The notes beneath the pieces were generated by a model. That model searched no databases, was not told where the DNA came from, and worked only from the letters and a program-made list of their open reading frames with translations. Shown here piece by piece: positions 5,836 through 13,951 of a stretch of DNA of 25,521 nt. Made by a program: the position numbers and the translations under genes. Positions within the stretch are counted from its first letter, which is position 1; every line of letters starts with the position of its first letter. The stretch is taken from positions 1 to 25,521 of the forward strand of contig JBCBJZ010000036.1 in the NCBI GenBank assembly GCA_038522635.1, in the 5' to 3' direction. Source of the stretch: JBCBJZ01 sp038522635. Its GTDB lineage: Bacteria > Pseudomonadota > Alphaproteobacteria > Rhizobiales > Hyphomicrobiaceae.

Positions 5836-7056
5836 TCAAGCGGCTGGTCCGTAGCCCACCGCCGCCCGCTTCTCATCCTCACTCAGGAACGACGCACGTT
5901 CGATCCGGCTCCACAACGCCTCGCGTTCCAGTGCCAACGCCTGCACCTGATCGAGGTCCGGCTTCAACGTCACGTTCACGCCATAAGCAGGCGCGAGCCA
6001 TCCCGACAGCGCCGCCGCCGTCCGGCCAACCAGCGGCAAGACCGTCTGGCGCCAGAACGTACGCGTCGCTTCCTGGTAGTTCGAATACGTGTTGTCGCCG
6101 GGGATACCGAGCAGCATCGGCGGCACCCCAAGCGCCAGCGCGATCTCGCGCGCCGCCACGTGCTTGGCCTCGATGAAATCCATGTCCTTGGGCGTCATGC
6201 TCATAGATTTCCAGTCAAGCCCGCCATCGAGCAGCATTGGCCGGCCGGCCCGCGCCGCACCCTGGAAGCCCGCATCCAATTCCTGACGCAAGCGCTCAAA
6301 CTGCTCATCGCTCAGCGTTCCTTCGCGGGCCGCGTAAACCAGCGCACCTGAAGGTCGCGCCGAATTATCGAGCAACGCCTTGTTCCAACGGGTCGCCGCG
6401 TTATGGATATCGATCGCGCCGGCGGCCGCCTCGATCGGGCTCATGCCGTAGTGGTCATCGTGCGGATGAAACAGCTTGAGATGCAGCACCGGTGCCACCC
6501 CGGGCAGCGCCTCACCAGCATAGCGATGCGTGCGATGATCGACCGTATAGTCGTACGCCGCCGGCCATCCGTCACGGCCGGGCACGATTTGCATACGATC
6601 AGGCCGTAACACGTGCAGCGCTCGGACTTCATCGGCCAGCGTCACCGCTTCAAGGTAGGCGTTGCCCGAGACGAGCAGATAGCCGTACCAGCACTCAAAC
6701 AGGTCGGCCGCGCACTGGCCGGCCGCCGGCTGGTCGATCAACCGCTGGAGCGGGTCGTCAGGTCTCGCCTCCCGGCCCTCATGCACCACCAGGGGCACCG
6801 CAGCGGCGGCTTCCGCGATCATGCGCACGGCCCGGTACACGATGGCGTTGCGCATGAAGCCTTCGCGCGCCATGCCGCCGTAATTGCGCGGCGACCAGAC
6901 CGCCTCGCCGAGGCCTTGCACCATCACCATCGCGCCGCCTCCAGCTCCGCTTTTCGCCTCGCCTGCGCCGGCCGCTTTCGTCTCGCCAGCATCGTCGCCG
7001 GGCGCGACACGCCCCATCCAACGGCGCATTCGCCCCAACTGTCCCTTGACCGCCAT
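5836..7056 (-). CDS. Phage portal protein, HK97 family (GTA g3-like)
   Basis: A 406-residue portal protein. It forms the dodecameric ring at the head vertex through which the terminase packages DNA. The first ~50 residues are low-complexity (AGAGEAKSGAGGGA). The conserved core follows: WSPRNYGGMAREGFMRNAIVYRAVRMIAEAAAAVPL, a wing region LLVSGNAYLEAV with LHVLRPDRMQIV, HLKLFHPHDDHYGMSPIEAA, and the C-terminal stem GIPGDNTYSNYQEATRTFWRQTVLPL, all typical of TIGR01537 portals. The start is ATG7056, preceded by GAGGTAAGG; a GTG directly upstream (7059) is the only alternative. It follows the large terminase by about 20 bases, suggesting one transcript. Length is normal. Confidence 0.94.
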   Translation of the reverse strand: MAVKGQLGRMRRWMGRVAPGDDAGETKAAGAGEAKSGAGGGAMVMVQGLGEAVWSPRNYGGMAREGFMRNAIVYRAVRMIAEAAAAVPLVVHEGREARPDDPLQRLIDQPAAGQCAADLFECWYGYLLVSGNAYLEAVTLADEVRALHVLRPDRMQIVPGRDGWPAAYDYTVDHRTHRYAGEALPGVAPVLHLKLFHPHDDHYGMSPIEAAAGAIDIHNAATRWNKALLDNSARPSGALVYAAREGTLSDEQFERLRQELDAGFQGAARAGRPMLLDGGLDWKSMSMTPKDMDFIEAKHVAAREIALALGVPPMLLGIPGDNTYSNYQEATRTFWRQTVLPLVGRTAAALSGWLAPAYGVNVTLKPDLDQVQALALEREALWSRIERASFLSEDEKRAAVGYGPAA

Positions 7057-7078
7057 CACGCCTTACCTCGCCCTGAAC

Positions 7079-8443
7079 TCACAACATCCGCACATGCGGC
7101 CGGCTCACGTTCGTCTGTGACAATTCCGTGAGCGCCCACACCAACGCATCGACCCGGTCGGGACTGCGCGCCCCATCGCCGCTGCGCCCGTCCATGCCGA
7201 ACGTACACATCTGATCTTCAAGCGCTTCAAAGCGGCCCGCGTGCACCACCCGGCCTTCCGCATAGAGCGCCGCAACGGGTTCAGCACGCACCGCCTTCCC
7301 CCGCGTCGCGCGCACCGTCGCAACCGGCAACGCCTCATCCACCTGCCGCAAAACCGCCACGACGAGATCACCGCCCTGGTTGACCTCCGCCACCACCTTA
7401 TCGGCGGCAAAGTCCCGGTACGCCGCCACCACAGCACGCGCCCAAGCCAGCGGTTCACGGCCCTGCAGCGTGCGGTCAGCCAGCACGTAAAAGCGCGCAT
7501 CCGCACCCTTGCCAGCGACCACGATCCCGCATGCGTCCGAGCCCGCATGCGCGCTCACCGGTGGGTCAACCGCCACAACGATCCGCCGTAACGCGGGCGC
7601 CTCTTCCAACCGCGCATCATCGATCCAGCGGCGCTGCCACAACCCCGTCCCGCGCTCTTCCACGATTTCGCCGTCAAGCTCCTGGCGCCCCAACGCCGTA
7701 CCGCCGTAGCGGCGCATGATCTCGTCCATGAACCAGGGCGCGAGGTTGGCCGCATTCTCCGCCGTACGCGCCCGCGTCACGGCTGTTCGGGCATCGCCCA
7801 TCAGGTCCTTCAAAAGCGCAGTTGCCCGCGGCGTTGTGGTCACCACCACGCGCGGGGCCTGACCGAGCCGCATCCCGAACTGCAGCATGTCCCAGGTCGC
7901 TTGCGCCTGGCGCCATTTGGCCAGTTCATCGCACCAGGCGGCGGCAAACTGCGGCCCACGCAGCGCCTCAGGCTGCTCGGCTGAAAACATCTGCGCGATC
8001 GAGCCATTCGGCCACACCAACTGCTGTTTTGAGGCTTCGAAGACCGGGCGCTCATGGGCGGGATGCACATCGAGCAGGCCCGAAACCCCCTCGATCATCA
8101 CCGCCCGCACTTGCGCGATCGTCTCACCGACAAGCGCGATGCGCCGTGCCGGAGCCGCTGCCAACGGCGAAAGCCCTAACGCCTGCGCCCGCACCCATTC
8201 AGCGCCGGCCCGCGTCTTGCCCGCTCCGCGACCACCCAGAATGACCCAGGTCCGCCACCCCTCTAGCGTAGGCGGCATTTGCGCCGCGCGCGCCCAAAGC
8301 GGCCAATCGTAAATCAGCCGGGCGATGTCGCCATCATCGAGCGCCGCCAGCACCTCCTTCAACGCCCTGTCCCTCGCACAGCGCTTCAAGGCGCGCTGCA
8401 AGATCGTGACGCCATCGCTCGGCATCGGCGGCCTGGTTTCCAT
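7079..8443 (-). CDS. terL: Terminase large subunit (GTA g2-like), DNA-packaging ATPase/nuclease
   Basis: A 454-residue terminase large subunit that pumps DNA into the head and cuts it. The N-terminal ATPase domain shows Walker A (LGGRGAGKT, about 69-77) and Walker B (AAAWCDE, about 167-173), with VVVTTTPR as the coupling motif near 199-206. The C-terminal RNase-H-like nuclease domain has acidic residues in VAVDPPVS (near 293) and VAEVNQGGD (near 353), and ends with SPDRVDALVWALTEL. GTA terminases package host DNA in headfuls; that follows from the family, not this sequence. ATG8443 overlaps the upstream small-terminase frame by 110 bases, which is unusually long. A later start would lose the conserved DGDIARLIYDWPLWAR segment. 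Confidence 0.95.
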   Translation of the reverse strand: METRPPMPSDGVTILQRALKRCARDRALKEVLAALDDGDIARLIYDWPLWARAAQMPPTLEGWRTWVILGGRGAGKTRAGAEWVRAQALGLSPLAAAPARRIALVGETIAQVRAVMIEGVSGLLDVHPAHERPVFEASKQQLVWPNGSIAQMFSAEQPEALRGPQFAAAWCDELAKWRQAQATWDMLQFGMRLGQAPRVVVTTTPRATALLKDLMGDARTAVTRARTAENAANLAPWFMDEIMRRYGGTALGRQELDGEIVEERGTGLWQRRWIDDARLEEAPALRRIVVAVDPPVSAHAGSDACGIVVAGKGADARFYVLADRTLQGREPLAWARAVVAAYRDFAADKVVAEVNQGGDLVVAVLRQVDEALPVATVRATRGKAVRAEPVAALYAEGRVVHAGRFEALEDQMCTFGMDGRSGDGARSPDRVDALVWALTELSQTNVSRPHVRML

Positions 8444-9083
8444 CGGCTTTCACACACTCGCTCACGGGTTTTGACGCATCACCTTCACGCGCTACGGCGC
8501 GGTTCAGCTCGCCCAGTTTTTCAAGCGCACGTATTAATGTGCCCAGCGCGCGCGCATCGCGCTCACCGTCCGCTGCCGATTGATCATCACCGGTTTGCAT
8601 CCGCACCTCGATCAAGTTGAGATTATATTCAACCGCCCGCGTTAACCGATCAGCCAGGCTACCGGTTTCACCACGCCGCTTTTGCCGTTGCGAAGAACGC
8701 GGCTTAACGCGCTTTTTTACTGCGCCCCTCAAAGCCGACGGCTCAGATAAAGCCGCCGTCTTCTTGCGACGTGGATTATTCTCATCTTTCGCGGCATCAC
8801 GCGGCGCATCGCGATGCCCTACTGGCGCTCCGCCGCTCTCACCAAGACCATGCCTTTCGGCGTCGGCCTTATCCTGTATTTCAGGACGAGCCCCGGGCTT
8901 GCTCCGGCCGCCCTGTCGCGCCGGCGCGCAAGCACCACGGCGTGGCGTCCAGCCGCGCTTGCGCCGCTCCACCCCGAGCCGGTAGCGGCTCAGTCCAAAA
9001 CGCGCGCACACCGCATTAAGCGGCGCGCTCGACGCATAGGCCGCTTCAACCGCCGCCCAATCGATCGCGTCGCCGCCGGGCAT
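8334..9083 (-). CDS. Probable GTA small terminase subunit (g1-like)
   Basis: A 249-residue protein in the small terminase position. Residues 7-44 (IDWAAVEAAYASSAPLNAVC, then ARFGLSRYRLGVERRKRGW) look like the helix-turn-helix DNA-binding domain of small terminases. The middle, about residues 50-150, is a basic, poorly conserved linker (PRRKKT, KKRVKPRSSQRQKRR). The C-terminal part has a predicted helical oligomerisation region (LADRLTRAVEYNLNLIEVRM, RDARALGTLIRALEKLGEL), similar to GTA g1 proteins. In RcGTA, g1 was shown to be TerS. ATG9083 was chosen because the upstream extension (frame open to 9299) is low-complexity; the ribosome site is weak and GTG9095 is possible. The long basic linker is odd for a TerS. 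Function is inferred from position and domain shape. Confidence 0.7.
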   Translation of the reverse strand: MPGGDAIDWAAVEAAYASSAPLNAVCARFGLSRYRLGVERRKRGWTPRRGACAPARQGGRSKPGARPEIQDKADAERHGLGESGGAPVGHRDAPRDAAKDENNPRRKKTAALSEPSALRGAVKKRVKPRSSQRQKRRGETGSLADRLTRAVEYNLNLIEVRMQTGDDQSAADGERDARALGTLIRALEKLGELNRAVAREGDASKPVSECVKADGNQAADAERWRHDLAARLEALCEGQGVEGGAGGAR

Positions 9084-9406
9084 CTTGCCAGGATCGGCCA
9101 CGACTCCACGCTCGCCGCTGGTCTGGCCGCTGGGAGGATCGCTCGTATTGCCGCGCGACGTCGCCACGCGACGAACCGCCTCACACCGCTCCTGTTCGCT
9201 GGCACCGTCATCGGATGTCCGGCCGCCCAAGCCATCACGATCGTCCTGCGCTGCGCCCGCCGCGACGCACGTTCGCCGTCCACCTCGTTGTCCGCGCACC
9301 CCTCACCCCCGCAAGCCACGCCTGTAAATCTCTCCATCCCGATGAAGCCATGCGAGGCGAGGACCGAACGCCAAACAGCACGTTCACTCACCGCCGGCAG
9401 GATCAC
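9084..9406. other. Intergenic region upstream of the GTA cluster
   Basis: The small-terminase frame stays open to 9299 and another minus frame is open from 9484 to 8990, but neither upstream part shows family features or a convincing ribosome site. I regard this as the leader and promoter region of the GTA operon. I could not identify a -35/-10 pair or a full CtrA box in it. Confidence 0.4.
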
Positions 9407-9558
9407 CGAGAGCAACGAGCGCAAAGTGCGAACCACCGGCTCGAACACGCACGCCTTGCCTTTGCGCCCAAAGTTGCTCTGCACTTTGAAATTCAGACGA
9501 TCTTTGGTCGACTTCGGGCTTACCTACGGTGATCCCGATCGATCGCCCGATCATCGAG
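9407..9558 (-). repeat. 150-bp structured interspersed repeat, copy C (inverted)
   Basis: This is the reverse complement of the element at 20662-20812 with scattered differences. The ends are CGAGAGCAACGAGCG (9407-9421) and CGCCCGATCATCGAG (9544-9558). Both copy-C ends carry CGAG on the plus strand where copy A carries CTAG at both ends, consistent with a 4-bp target duplication. The arms GAGCAAC/GTTGCTC and GCGCAAAG/CTTTGCGC are kept. It lies upstream of the GTA small terminase gene. Confidence 0.85.
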
Positions 9559-9638
9559 AGCAGCGGTGACGCGTTCCCCGTCCACCTGAAGCCGACCGTG
9601 TTTCACAAAACGCGGACCGCCTTCCGCATCTGCTCCGA

Positions 9639-9669
9639 TCTGCATCCGCGTTCTTCTGCATCCGCGTTC
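9639..9669. repeat. Short direct repeat TCTGCATCCGCGTTC x2
   Basis: Two identical 15-base units at 9639-9653 and 9655-9669, followed by a partial third (ATCCGCGAAC). On the minus strand this reads as alternating GCGGATG and AACGCGGAT units, a type of simple repeat I remember from intergenic DNA of diverse bacteria. Confidence 0.7.
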
Positions 9670-9716
9670 ATCCGCGAACCTGCCCGTAGCCCGCTGGAGC
9701 AGCGCGCTGCAGACGC

Positions 9717-9736
9717 AAAAAAAGCGCGACACCGCG
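9717..9736 (-). terminator. Weak terminator-like hairpin with T7 tract
   Basis: On the minus strand CGCG, loop GTGT, CGCG is followed by C and seven T (complement of 9717-9723). The stem is only 4 bp, so this is a weak candidate. It would end any minus-strand transcript coming from the G-poor region at 9741-9990 or from the ycgN-like gene. Confidence 0.35.
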
Positions 9737-9740
9737 GTGC

Positions 9741-10110
9741 AACGCTTCATCATCCGTTCTTCTTATTTCGCTCAATCAGGTTTCGTTCAATCAACCTCAA
9801 GTCAATTCAAGCCGCCCCCGCATCAACTCAAAACTCATCATCCGGCCCCGCCGCCCTTCAAACTACCCATCAAGCAGCCTCAACAGCCACGATCAGAAAC
9901 AAACACGTCACCCAAACTCATTAACATTGAAGCCACCAGCCCAAATCTCAACACCGATCCTCAGCTCGCGCCACCACCCCGAATTCGCACACTCGTCAAG
10001 GTAAGGGAATGTTAGTATTTCAGCGGTGCGCTGTCAAATGAAAAACGCATGCGGATGGAATTAGATTCGTGGGTGTGCTGTTAACTCGCGAAATTGAGCT
10101 TATCGGTTTC
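9741..10110. other. Strand-asymmetric, relatively AT-rich intergenic region
   Basis: The plus strand is rich in C and A and poor in G: by hand count 72 C and 19 G in 9781-9960. Open frames here encode only low-complexity Pro/Gln/Thr-rich sequence with no family resemblance. It could be a non-coding RNA or the G/T-rich leader of a minus-strand transcript. No function is assigned. Confidence 0.5.
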
Positions 10111-10124
10111 AATAATCGATTATT
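10111..10124. promoter_or_regulatory. 14-bp perfect AT-rich palindrome
   Basis: AATAATCGATTATT is its own reverse complement and is strikingly AT-rich for this GC-rich DNA. It lies 58 bases after the stop of the ycgN-like gene on the minus strand, followed plus-wise by TTATCCCC. It could be an operator for a dimeric regulator or part of a terminator. Confidence 0.45.
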
Positions 10125-10181
10125 TTATCCCCGCCGCGTTTTTCCGCAGCTTGCCCCTCGCGCATCGCCCCTCGCAGGACC

Positions 10182-10706
10182 TTAACGCGCGGGAAAGGCG
10201 TCGATGATGAAGCGCTCCACATCATCTTCGTGAATCCCGCTTTCGCTGATCGCCCAGGCGCCGACCGCGATGCCCGCTTCCACGACGGTTTCCGCGCGCC
10301 CGGAGCGTAACGGGTGCCACCACGCCAGATCCCGCCCTTCCGCGACCATCCGGTAAGCGCAGGTGTCCGGCAGCCAGGACAGCGTGCGGACCTTGGCGCT
10401 ATCGATCGAGATGCAATCGGGCATGACCGCGTGGCGGTTGGCATAGTCGCGGCACCGGCAGGTGTTCAGATCGAGCAGCGAGCATGACAGGCGCGTCAGG
10501 TGGCAGGTGCCGGTGTCCTCATCCTCCAGCTTGAGCAAACAACAACGCCCGCAGCCATCGCACAGCGCTTCCCACTCCTGCGCGTTCATCTGTTCGAGCG
10601 TCTTGGTGCGCCAGAACGGCAAGTGCATCGACGGCGCCGCGCTGGACGGCGCCTCAGTTAAGTGTTGCATGCCGGCAACGTCGTCAGGGTTACGCTCACC
10701 CTTCAT
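10182..10706 (-). CDS. YcgN family cysteine cluster protein (UPF0260)
   Basis: A 174-residue member of UPF0260, with the cysteine cluster DGCGRCC (C-x2-C-x2-CC type) followed by further paired cysteines (CHLTRLSCSLLDLNTCRCRDY). These probably bind a metal or Fe-S cluster. Other family features are MPFW-like LPFWRTKTLEQMNAQEWEALC, MPDCISIDSAKVRTLSWLPDTCAYR and WWHPLRSG. The biochemical role is unknown. ATG10706 is chosen for the upstream AGGA; downstream ATGs at 10670 and 10628 would also keep the conserved part. It is alone on the minus strand and divergent from the PBP gene. The last residues (FIIDAFPAR) reach the usual C-terminus, so it is complete. Confidence 0.93.
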   Translation of the reverse strand: MKGERNPDDVAGMQHLTEAPSSAAPSMHLPFWRTKTLEQMNAQEWEALCDGCGRCCLLKLEDEDTGTCHLTRLSCSLLDLNTCRCRDYANRHAVMPDCISIDSAKVRTLSWLPDTCAYRMVAEGRDLAWWHPLRSGRAETVVEAGIAVGAWAISESGIHEDDVERFIIDAFPAR

Positions 10707-10755
10707 GGGGTCCTCGCTTCCGCCGCACAAAAGTCAACACATTCAACCCCTAACG

Positions 10756-10773
10756 CCGTGAGACACGGTTTTT
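10756..10773 (+). terminator. Small hairpin with T5 tract in the divergent intergenic region
   Basis: CCGTG (10756-10760), loop AGA, CACGG (10764-10768), then TTTTT. No plus-strand gene precedes it, so it may act as a leader attenuator for the PBP gene rather than a gene-end terminator, or be chance. Confidence 0.35.
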
Positions 10774-10854
10774 GCGACTCATCGCTCAAGCGGCTACACA
10801 GTGTGCCGCGCCACAACGCGGTAAAACGGCTCAGCGGTAAGCCAGCCAACGACT

Positions 10855-10872
10855 GGCCGGGCCGCACCGGCC
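10855..10872. other. Stem-loop in the 5' region of the PBP gene
   Basis: GGCCGG (10855-10860) and CCGGCC (10867-10872) form a 6-bp stem with a 6-base loop, 120 bases before the PBP start. No T-tract follows. It may be part of the leader, or chance in GC-rich DNA. Confidence 0.3.
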
Positions 10873-10993
10873 CCTTTAAGAACGCATGGCGTGATCGACG
10901 TCAAAACTTCCGTGCGCTGCCAGGTTCCGACCGCGACGGGACCTCAGGCCACCCTTCTTGGACCGCGCAAGACTCTAACTCCGAGGCAGACCG

Positions 10994-13258
10994 TTGAGCG
11001 ATTGGTTATTCAAGCAAGGGCGCCGCGCCCGGCTCATCAGTTGGATCGGCGTTGACTCGTGGATCGATTCCACCATCCACGAGACCGTTCAGCACTTCAA
11101 AGACCGCTGGAACGCGGCCACCAATTGGTTCGCCCGCTTTCGGCTTGCGGGCTGGAAGCGGTGGGCCAACGAACTGGGTTCCGAAGCGCTGACGTTAGGC
11201 GCCGCGGGCCTCGCCTTCGTCTACGTGCTCGCGTTACCGGCCTTCATGGAAATCGACGAGGGACGCTGGCTCGCGACCGGTCAGTACAGCGTCAAATTCC
11301 TCGACCGCAACGGCAACGAGATCGGCAAGCGCGGCATCCTCCACTCCGACGAGGTACCGCTCGATGAGATCCCGCCGTTCCTGATCAACGCCACGCTCGC
11401 CACAGAAGATCGTCGCTTCTTCGAGCACTACGGCATCGACGTCTTCGGCACCTTGCGCGCGTTGTTTGAAAACGTCCGCGCCAACGATGTGGTGCAAGGC
11501 GGTTCCACGCTCACCCAGCAGCTCGCCAAGAATCTGTTCCTCACGTCTGAGCGCTCTTTGCAGCGCAAGATCAAGGAGCTGTTCCTCGCGTTCTGGCTGG
11601 AAGCGCGGCTCACCAAACGGCAGATCCTCAAGCTGTACCTAGACCGCGCCTACATGGGCGGCGGGGCCTTTGGCGTGGAAGCAGCGTCACGGCTCTACTT
11701 CGGGAAATCAGTGCGCGACATCACGCTTGCTGAAGCCGCGATGATGTCGGGTCTCTATAAAGCGCCGACGAAATACGCACCTCATATCAACCTGCCGGCT
11801 TCGCGTGCTCGTGCCAACGATGTCCTGTCAAACCTGGTTGAAGCCGGCTTCATGACAGCCGGACAGGTACACGAGGCGCGGCTCAATCCGGCGAAACCCG
11901 TTGAAACGAGCCAACCCTACACACCCGACTGGTTCCTTGACTGGGCCTTTGAAGAAGTTCAGCGCAAAATGCGCGGCAAGGACCAGTACGTTTTGACCGC
12001 GCGGCTTACGGTGGATCTGAGTTTGCAGCGCGCCGCCGAAGAAGCGCTCAACGCGGTGATCCGCCAGCATGGCACATCAAAACGCGCGCGTTCGGGCGCC
12101 ATTGTCACCATGGAGCCGGATGGCGCGGTGCGCGCGCTGGTGGGCGGCATCGACTACGGCGAAAGCCAGTTCAACCGCGCGACGTCCGCCCGCCGCCAGC
12201 CTGGCTCTTCGTTCAAGCCCTACGTCTACCTCACCGCGCTCAACAACGGGTACCGCCCCAAAACTCTGGTACGTGACGTGTCGCCGCGCTGTGGGCGATG
12301 GGCGCCCAAGAACTACAATGGCAGTTACGGCGGCGGCGGCCGGGTCACGCTTTCACGCGCGTTGGCCAAATCGCTGAACACCGTAGCGGTCGGACTTTCG
12401 CTCAAAGTGGGCCGCAAGAAGGTTCTCGCGGATGTCAAAAAACTTGGCATCAAAGGCGTGCGCCGCTCATGCTCGATGGCGCTTGGCGACACAGGCATCA
12501 CGGTGCTTGAACACACCGGCGGTTACGCCACCTTCGCCAATGGCGGCCTGGCGGTGAAGCCGTACGGGGTCCTTGAGATCCGCAACTCGAAGGGGGACCT
12601 CCTTTACGATCGCGAACGCGATGAGGGCCCAGCGCGACGCGTCTTCCCGCGCCGCCACGTCGCCAACCTCAACACCATGCTGCAGCAGGTGGTGGAGGCC
12701 GGAACGGGCAAGCGCGCGCGGCTCGAATTTACGCATGCGGTTGGAAAAACCGGCACGTCATCCAGTTACCGGGATGCCTGGTTCATGGGCTTCACCGGTC
12801 GCTATGTGACCGGCGTGTGGATTGGCAACGACAACTTCCGACCGACCAAACGGGTCACCGGCGGCAACCTTCCAGCGATGACCTGGCAGGCCTTCATGTC
12901 GGTTGCCCATAAGGACCTGAACATCCCGCGGATCCCGGGCCTTGGCGATCATCCACGTCAGGTCGAGGAGCGCGCCCGCCTTGCCGCGCTGAAGCGCAGC
13001 AACCCCGCGCTGGCCTCCGCCCGTCAGGCGCAAGCCAACAAGAAGCGCGACCGCATCATGTCGGACCAGACCCGCAACGCGCTGAAGGCCATCACGGCCG
13101 CCTTCGTCAAAGCTGGCGCTGCACAGCCCAAGAAGCCAGAAGATGAAACGAGCGATGATGCTGCACCGCCCGGTACCCCGCAACGCGATGCCCGGCGCCC
13201 CGGTCCCACCACGGTTCAGGAGGGTCCGCGACTTGCGACAGCAAGCTCCCCTCGCTAA
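10994..13258 (+). CDS. Class A penicillin-binding protein (transglycosylase/transpeptidase)
   Basis: A 754-residue bifunctional peptidoglycan synthase. An N-terminal cytoplasmic segment of about 60 residues precedes one membrane helix (about 66-83, GSEALTLGAAGLAFVYVLALPAF). The GT51 glycosyltransferase domain has all its motifs: EDRRFFEHYGID (catalytic Glu near 138), GGSTLTQQLAKN (169-180), RKIKE (191-195) and KRQILKLYLDRAYMGGGAFG. The transpeptidase has SSFK (nucleophile Ser near 405), SLN (near 460) and KTGTSS (585-590), so both activities should be intact. The C-terminus is charged and Pro-rich (residues ~700-754). The start is TTG10994, preceded by GAGG; no ATG occurs before residue 85, which lies past the membrane helix. 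It is divergent from the YcgN gene and followed 90 bases later by two membrane-anchored proteins. Confidence 0.95.
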   Translation: MSDWLFKQGRRARLISWIGVDSWIDSTIHETVQHFKDRWNAATNWFARFRLAGWKRWANELGSEALTLGAAGLAFVYVLALPAFMEIDEGRWLATGQYSVKFLDRNGNEIGKRGILHSDEVPLDEIPPFLINATLATEDRRFFEHYGIDVFGTLRALFENVRANDVVQGGSTLTQQLAKNLFLTSERSLQRKIKELFLAFWLEARLTKRQILKLYLDRAYMGGGAFGVEAASRLYFGKSVRDITLAEAAMMSGLYKAPTKYAPHINLPASRARANDVLSNLVEAGFMTAGQVHEARLNPAKPVETSQPYTPDWFLDWAFEEVQRKMRGKDQYVLTARLTVDLSLQRAAEEALNAVIRQHGTSKRARSGAIVTMEPDGAVRALVGGIDYGESQFNRATSARRQPGSSFKPYVYLTALNNGYRPKTLVRDVSPRCGRWAPKNYNGSYGGGGRVTLSRALAKSLNTVAVGLSLKVGRKKVLADVKKLGIKGVRRSCSMALGDTGITVLEHTGGYATFANGGLAVKPYGVLEIRNSKGDLLYDRERDEGPARRVFPRRHVANLNTMLQQVVEAGTGKRARLEFTHAVGKTGTSSSYRDAWFMGFTGRYVTGVWIGNDNFRPTKRVTGGNLPAMTWQAFMSVAHKDLNIPRIPGLGDHPRQVEERARLAALKRSNPALASARQAQANKKRDRIMSDQTRNALKAITAAFVKAGAAQPKKPEDETSDDAAPPGTPQRDARRPGPTTVQEGPRLATASSPR

Positions 13259-13348
13259 GCCTCAAGCGCTCGACCAAGAGACCCCCTTCGACACACCGGC
13301 GAAAACGGCCCTCGCCGGGCTCGCCGCGCGCCCACCCTGCACCGCTCT

Positions 13349-13951
13349 ATGATCATTCGCCTCGTCACCAACTTGATCGTCTTTGCGCTCGTGACCGCCG
13401 CGGCCTCCATGGCGCTCACCTGGTACATGGCATCGGCCGGATCAACGCTGACAACGGAACGCTTTGGCCCCTGGGTCACCTGGAACGCCATCGGCCGCAG
13501 CGACGCGGACCCCTACACCCGCGCGCATGTGATCCAGTCGGGCACCATGCCGCTCTCCACCAGCGTCGCCCGCATCTACCGTGCGGACGTTGACGACGAG
13601 GGCCGTCCGCTCATCGCGTCTTGCGACTATGCGATCAAGGGCAGCGGACCGGACGCCGTGTGGTGGTTGCTTGCCGTCTACGACACCACCGGCCGCCTGA
13701 TCGACAACCGCGCTGCGCGTTTCGGCTTCACGTCGGAGGACATCCTGCGCGGGCCTGACGGCACCTTCCAGGTTACGCTGGCGCGCGGAACGCGAGCGGG
13801 CAACTGGCTGCCTTCAGGCCGCAGCGGTCAGCGTGTCCTGGTCCTCACCGCCTTGCAGCCGCGCTATCGTGGCGCCAGCGAAGCGCGCGAGAACGACCGC
13901 GCAGTCGAAGCGGCACAGCTCCCCTCGATCACGCAGCAGGGGTGCCGTTAG
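13349..13951 (+). CDS. DUF1214 / COG5402-type membrane-anchored protein
   Basis: A 200-residue protein with an uncleaved N-terminal anchor (about residues 5-25, LVTNLIVFALVTAAASMALTWYM) and a periplasmic domain. The domain has FGPWVTWNAIGRSDADPYTRAHV, CDYAIKGSGPDAVWWLLAVYDTTGRLIDN, then an FTSEDI segment. This GPW...W...D-YTRA layout and the WWxxxVYD..GRLI..N motif are characteristic of DUF1214 proteins. Function is unknown. It abuts the next gene exactly (TAG then ATG), so the two are one transcript and probably one complex. In alphaproteobacteria these two families usually occur as a pair. The start ATG13349 has no clear ribosome site but gives the expected membrane anchor. Confidence 0.8.
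   Translation: MIIRLVTNLIVFALVTAAASMALTWYMASAGSTLTTERFGPWVTWNAIGRSDADPYTRAHVIQSGTMPLSTSVARIYRADVDDEGRPLIASCDYAIKGSGPDAVWWLLAVYDTTGRLIDNRAARFGFTSEDILRGPDGTFQVTLARGTRAGNWLPSGRSGQRVLVLTALQPRYRGASEARENDRAVEAAQLPSITQQGCR

Noticed and set aside
50..9083. Complete active prophage
   Set aside because: No integrase, repressor, replication or lysis genes are visible, and the order with gp10 and small tape measure matches GTA clusters.
8990..9484. Minus-strand ORF starting inside repeat copy C
   Set aside because: It begins in the repeat, overlaps the small terminase DNA-binding region in another frame and has no recognisable motif.
8814..9569. Plus-strand ORF (251 codons) over the small terminase and repeat copy C
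   Set aside because: It runs through the repeat and antisense to the small terminase; composition is Arg/Ala/His-rich without domain features.
9737..10015. Plus-strand ORF rich in Pro, Gln and Thr
   Set aside because: The composition follows the C/A-rich DNA; no ribosome site or family resemblance.
2085..10085. Several isolated TTAAC motifs as CtrA sites for the GTA cluster
   Set aside because: These are half-sites only; none has a second TTAA seven bases away.
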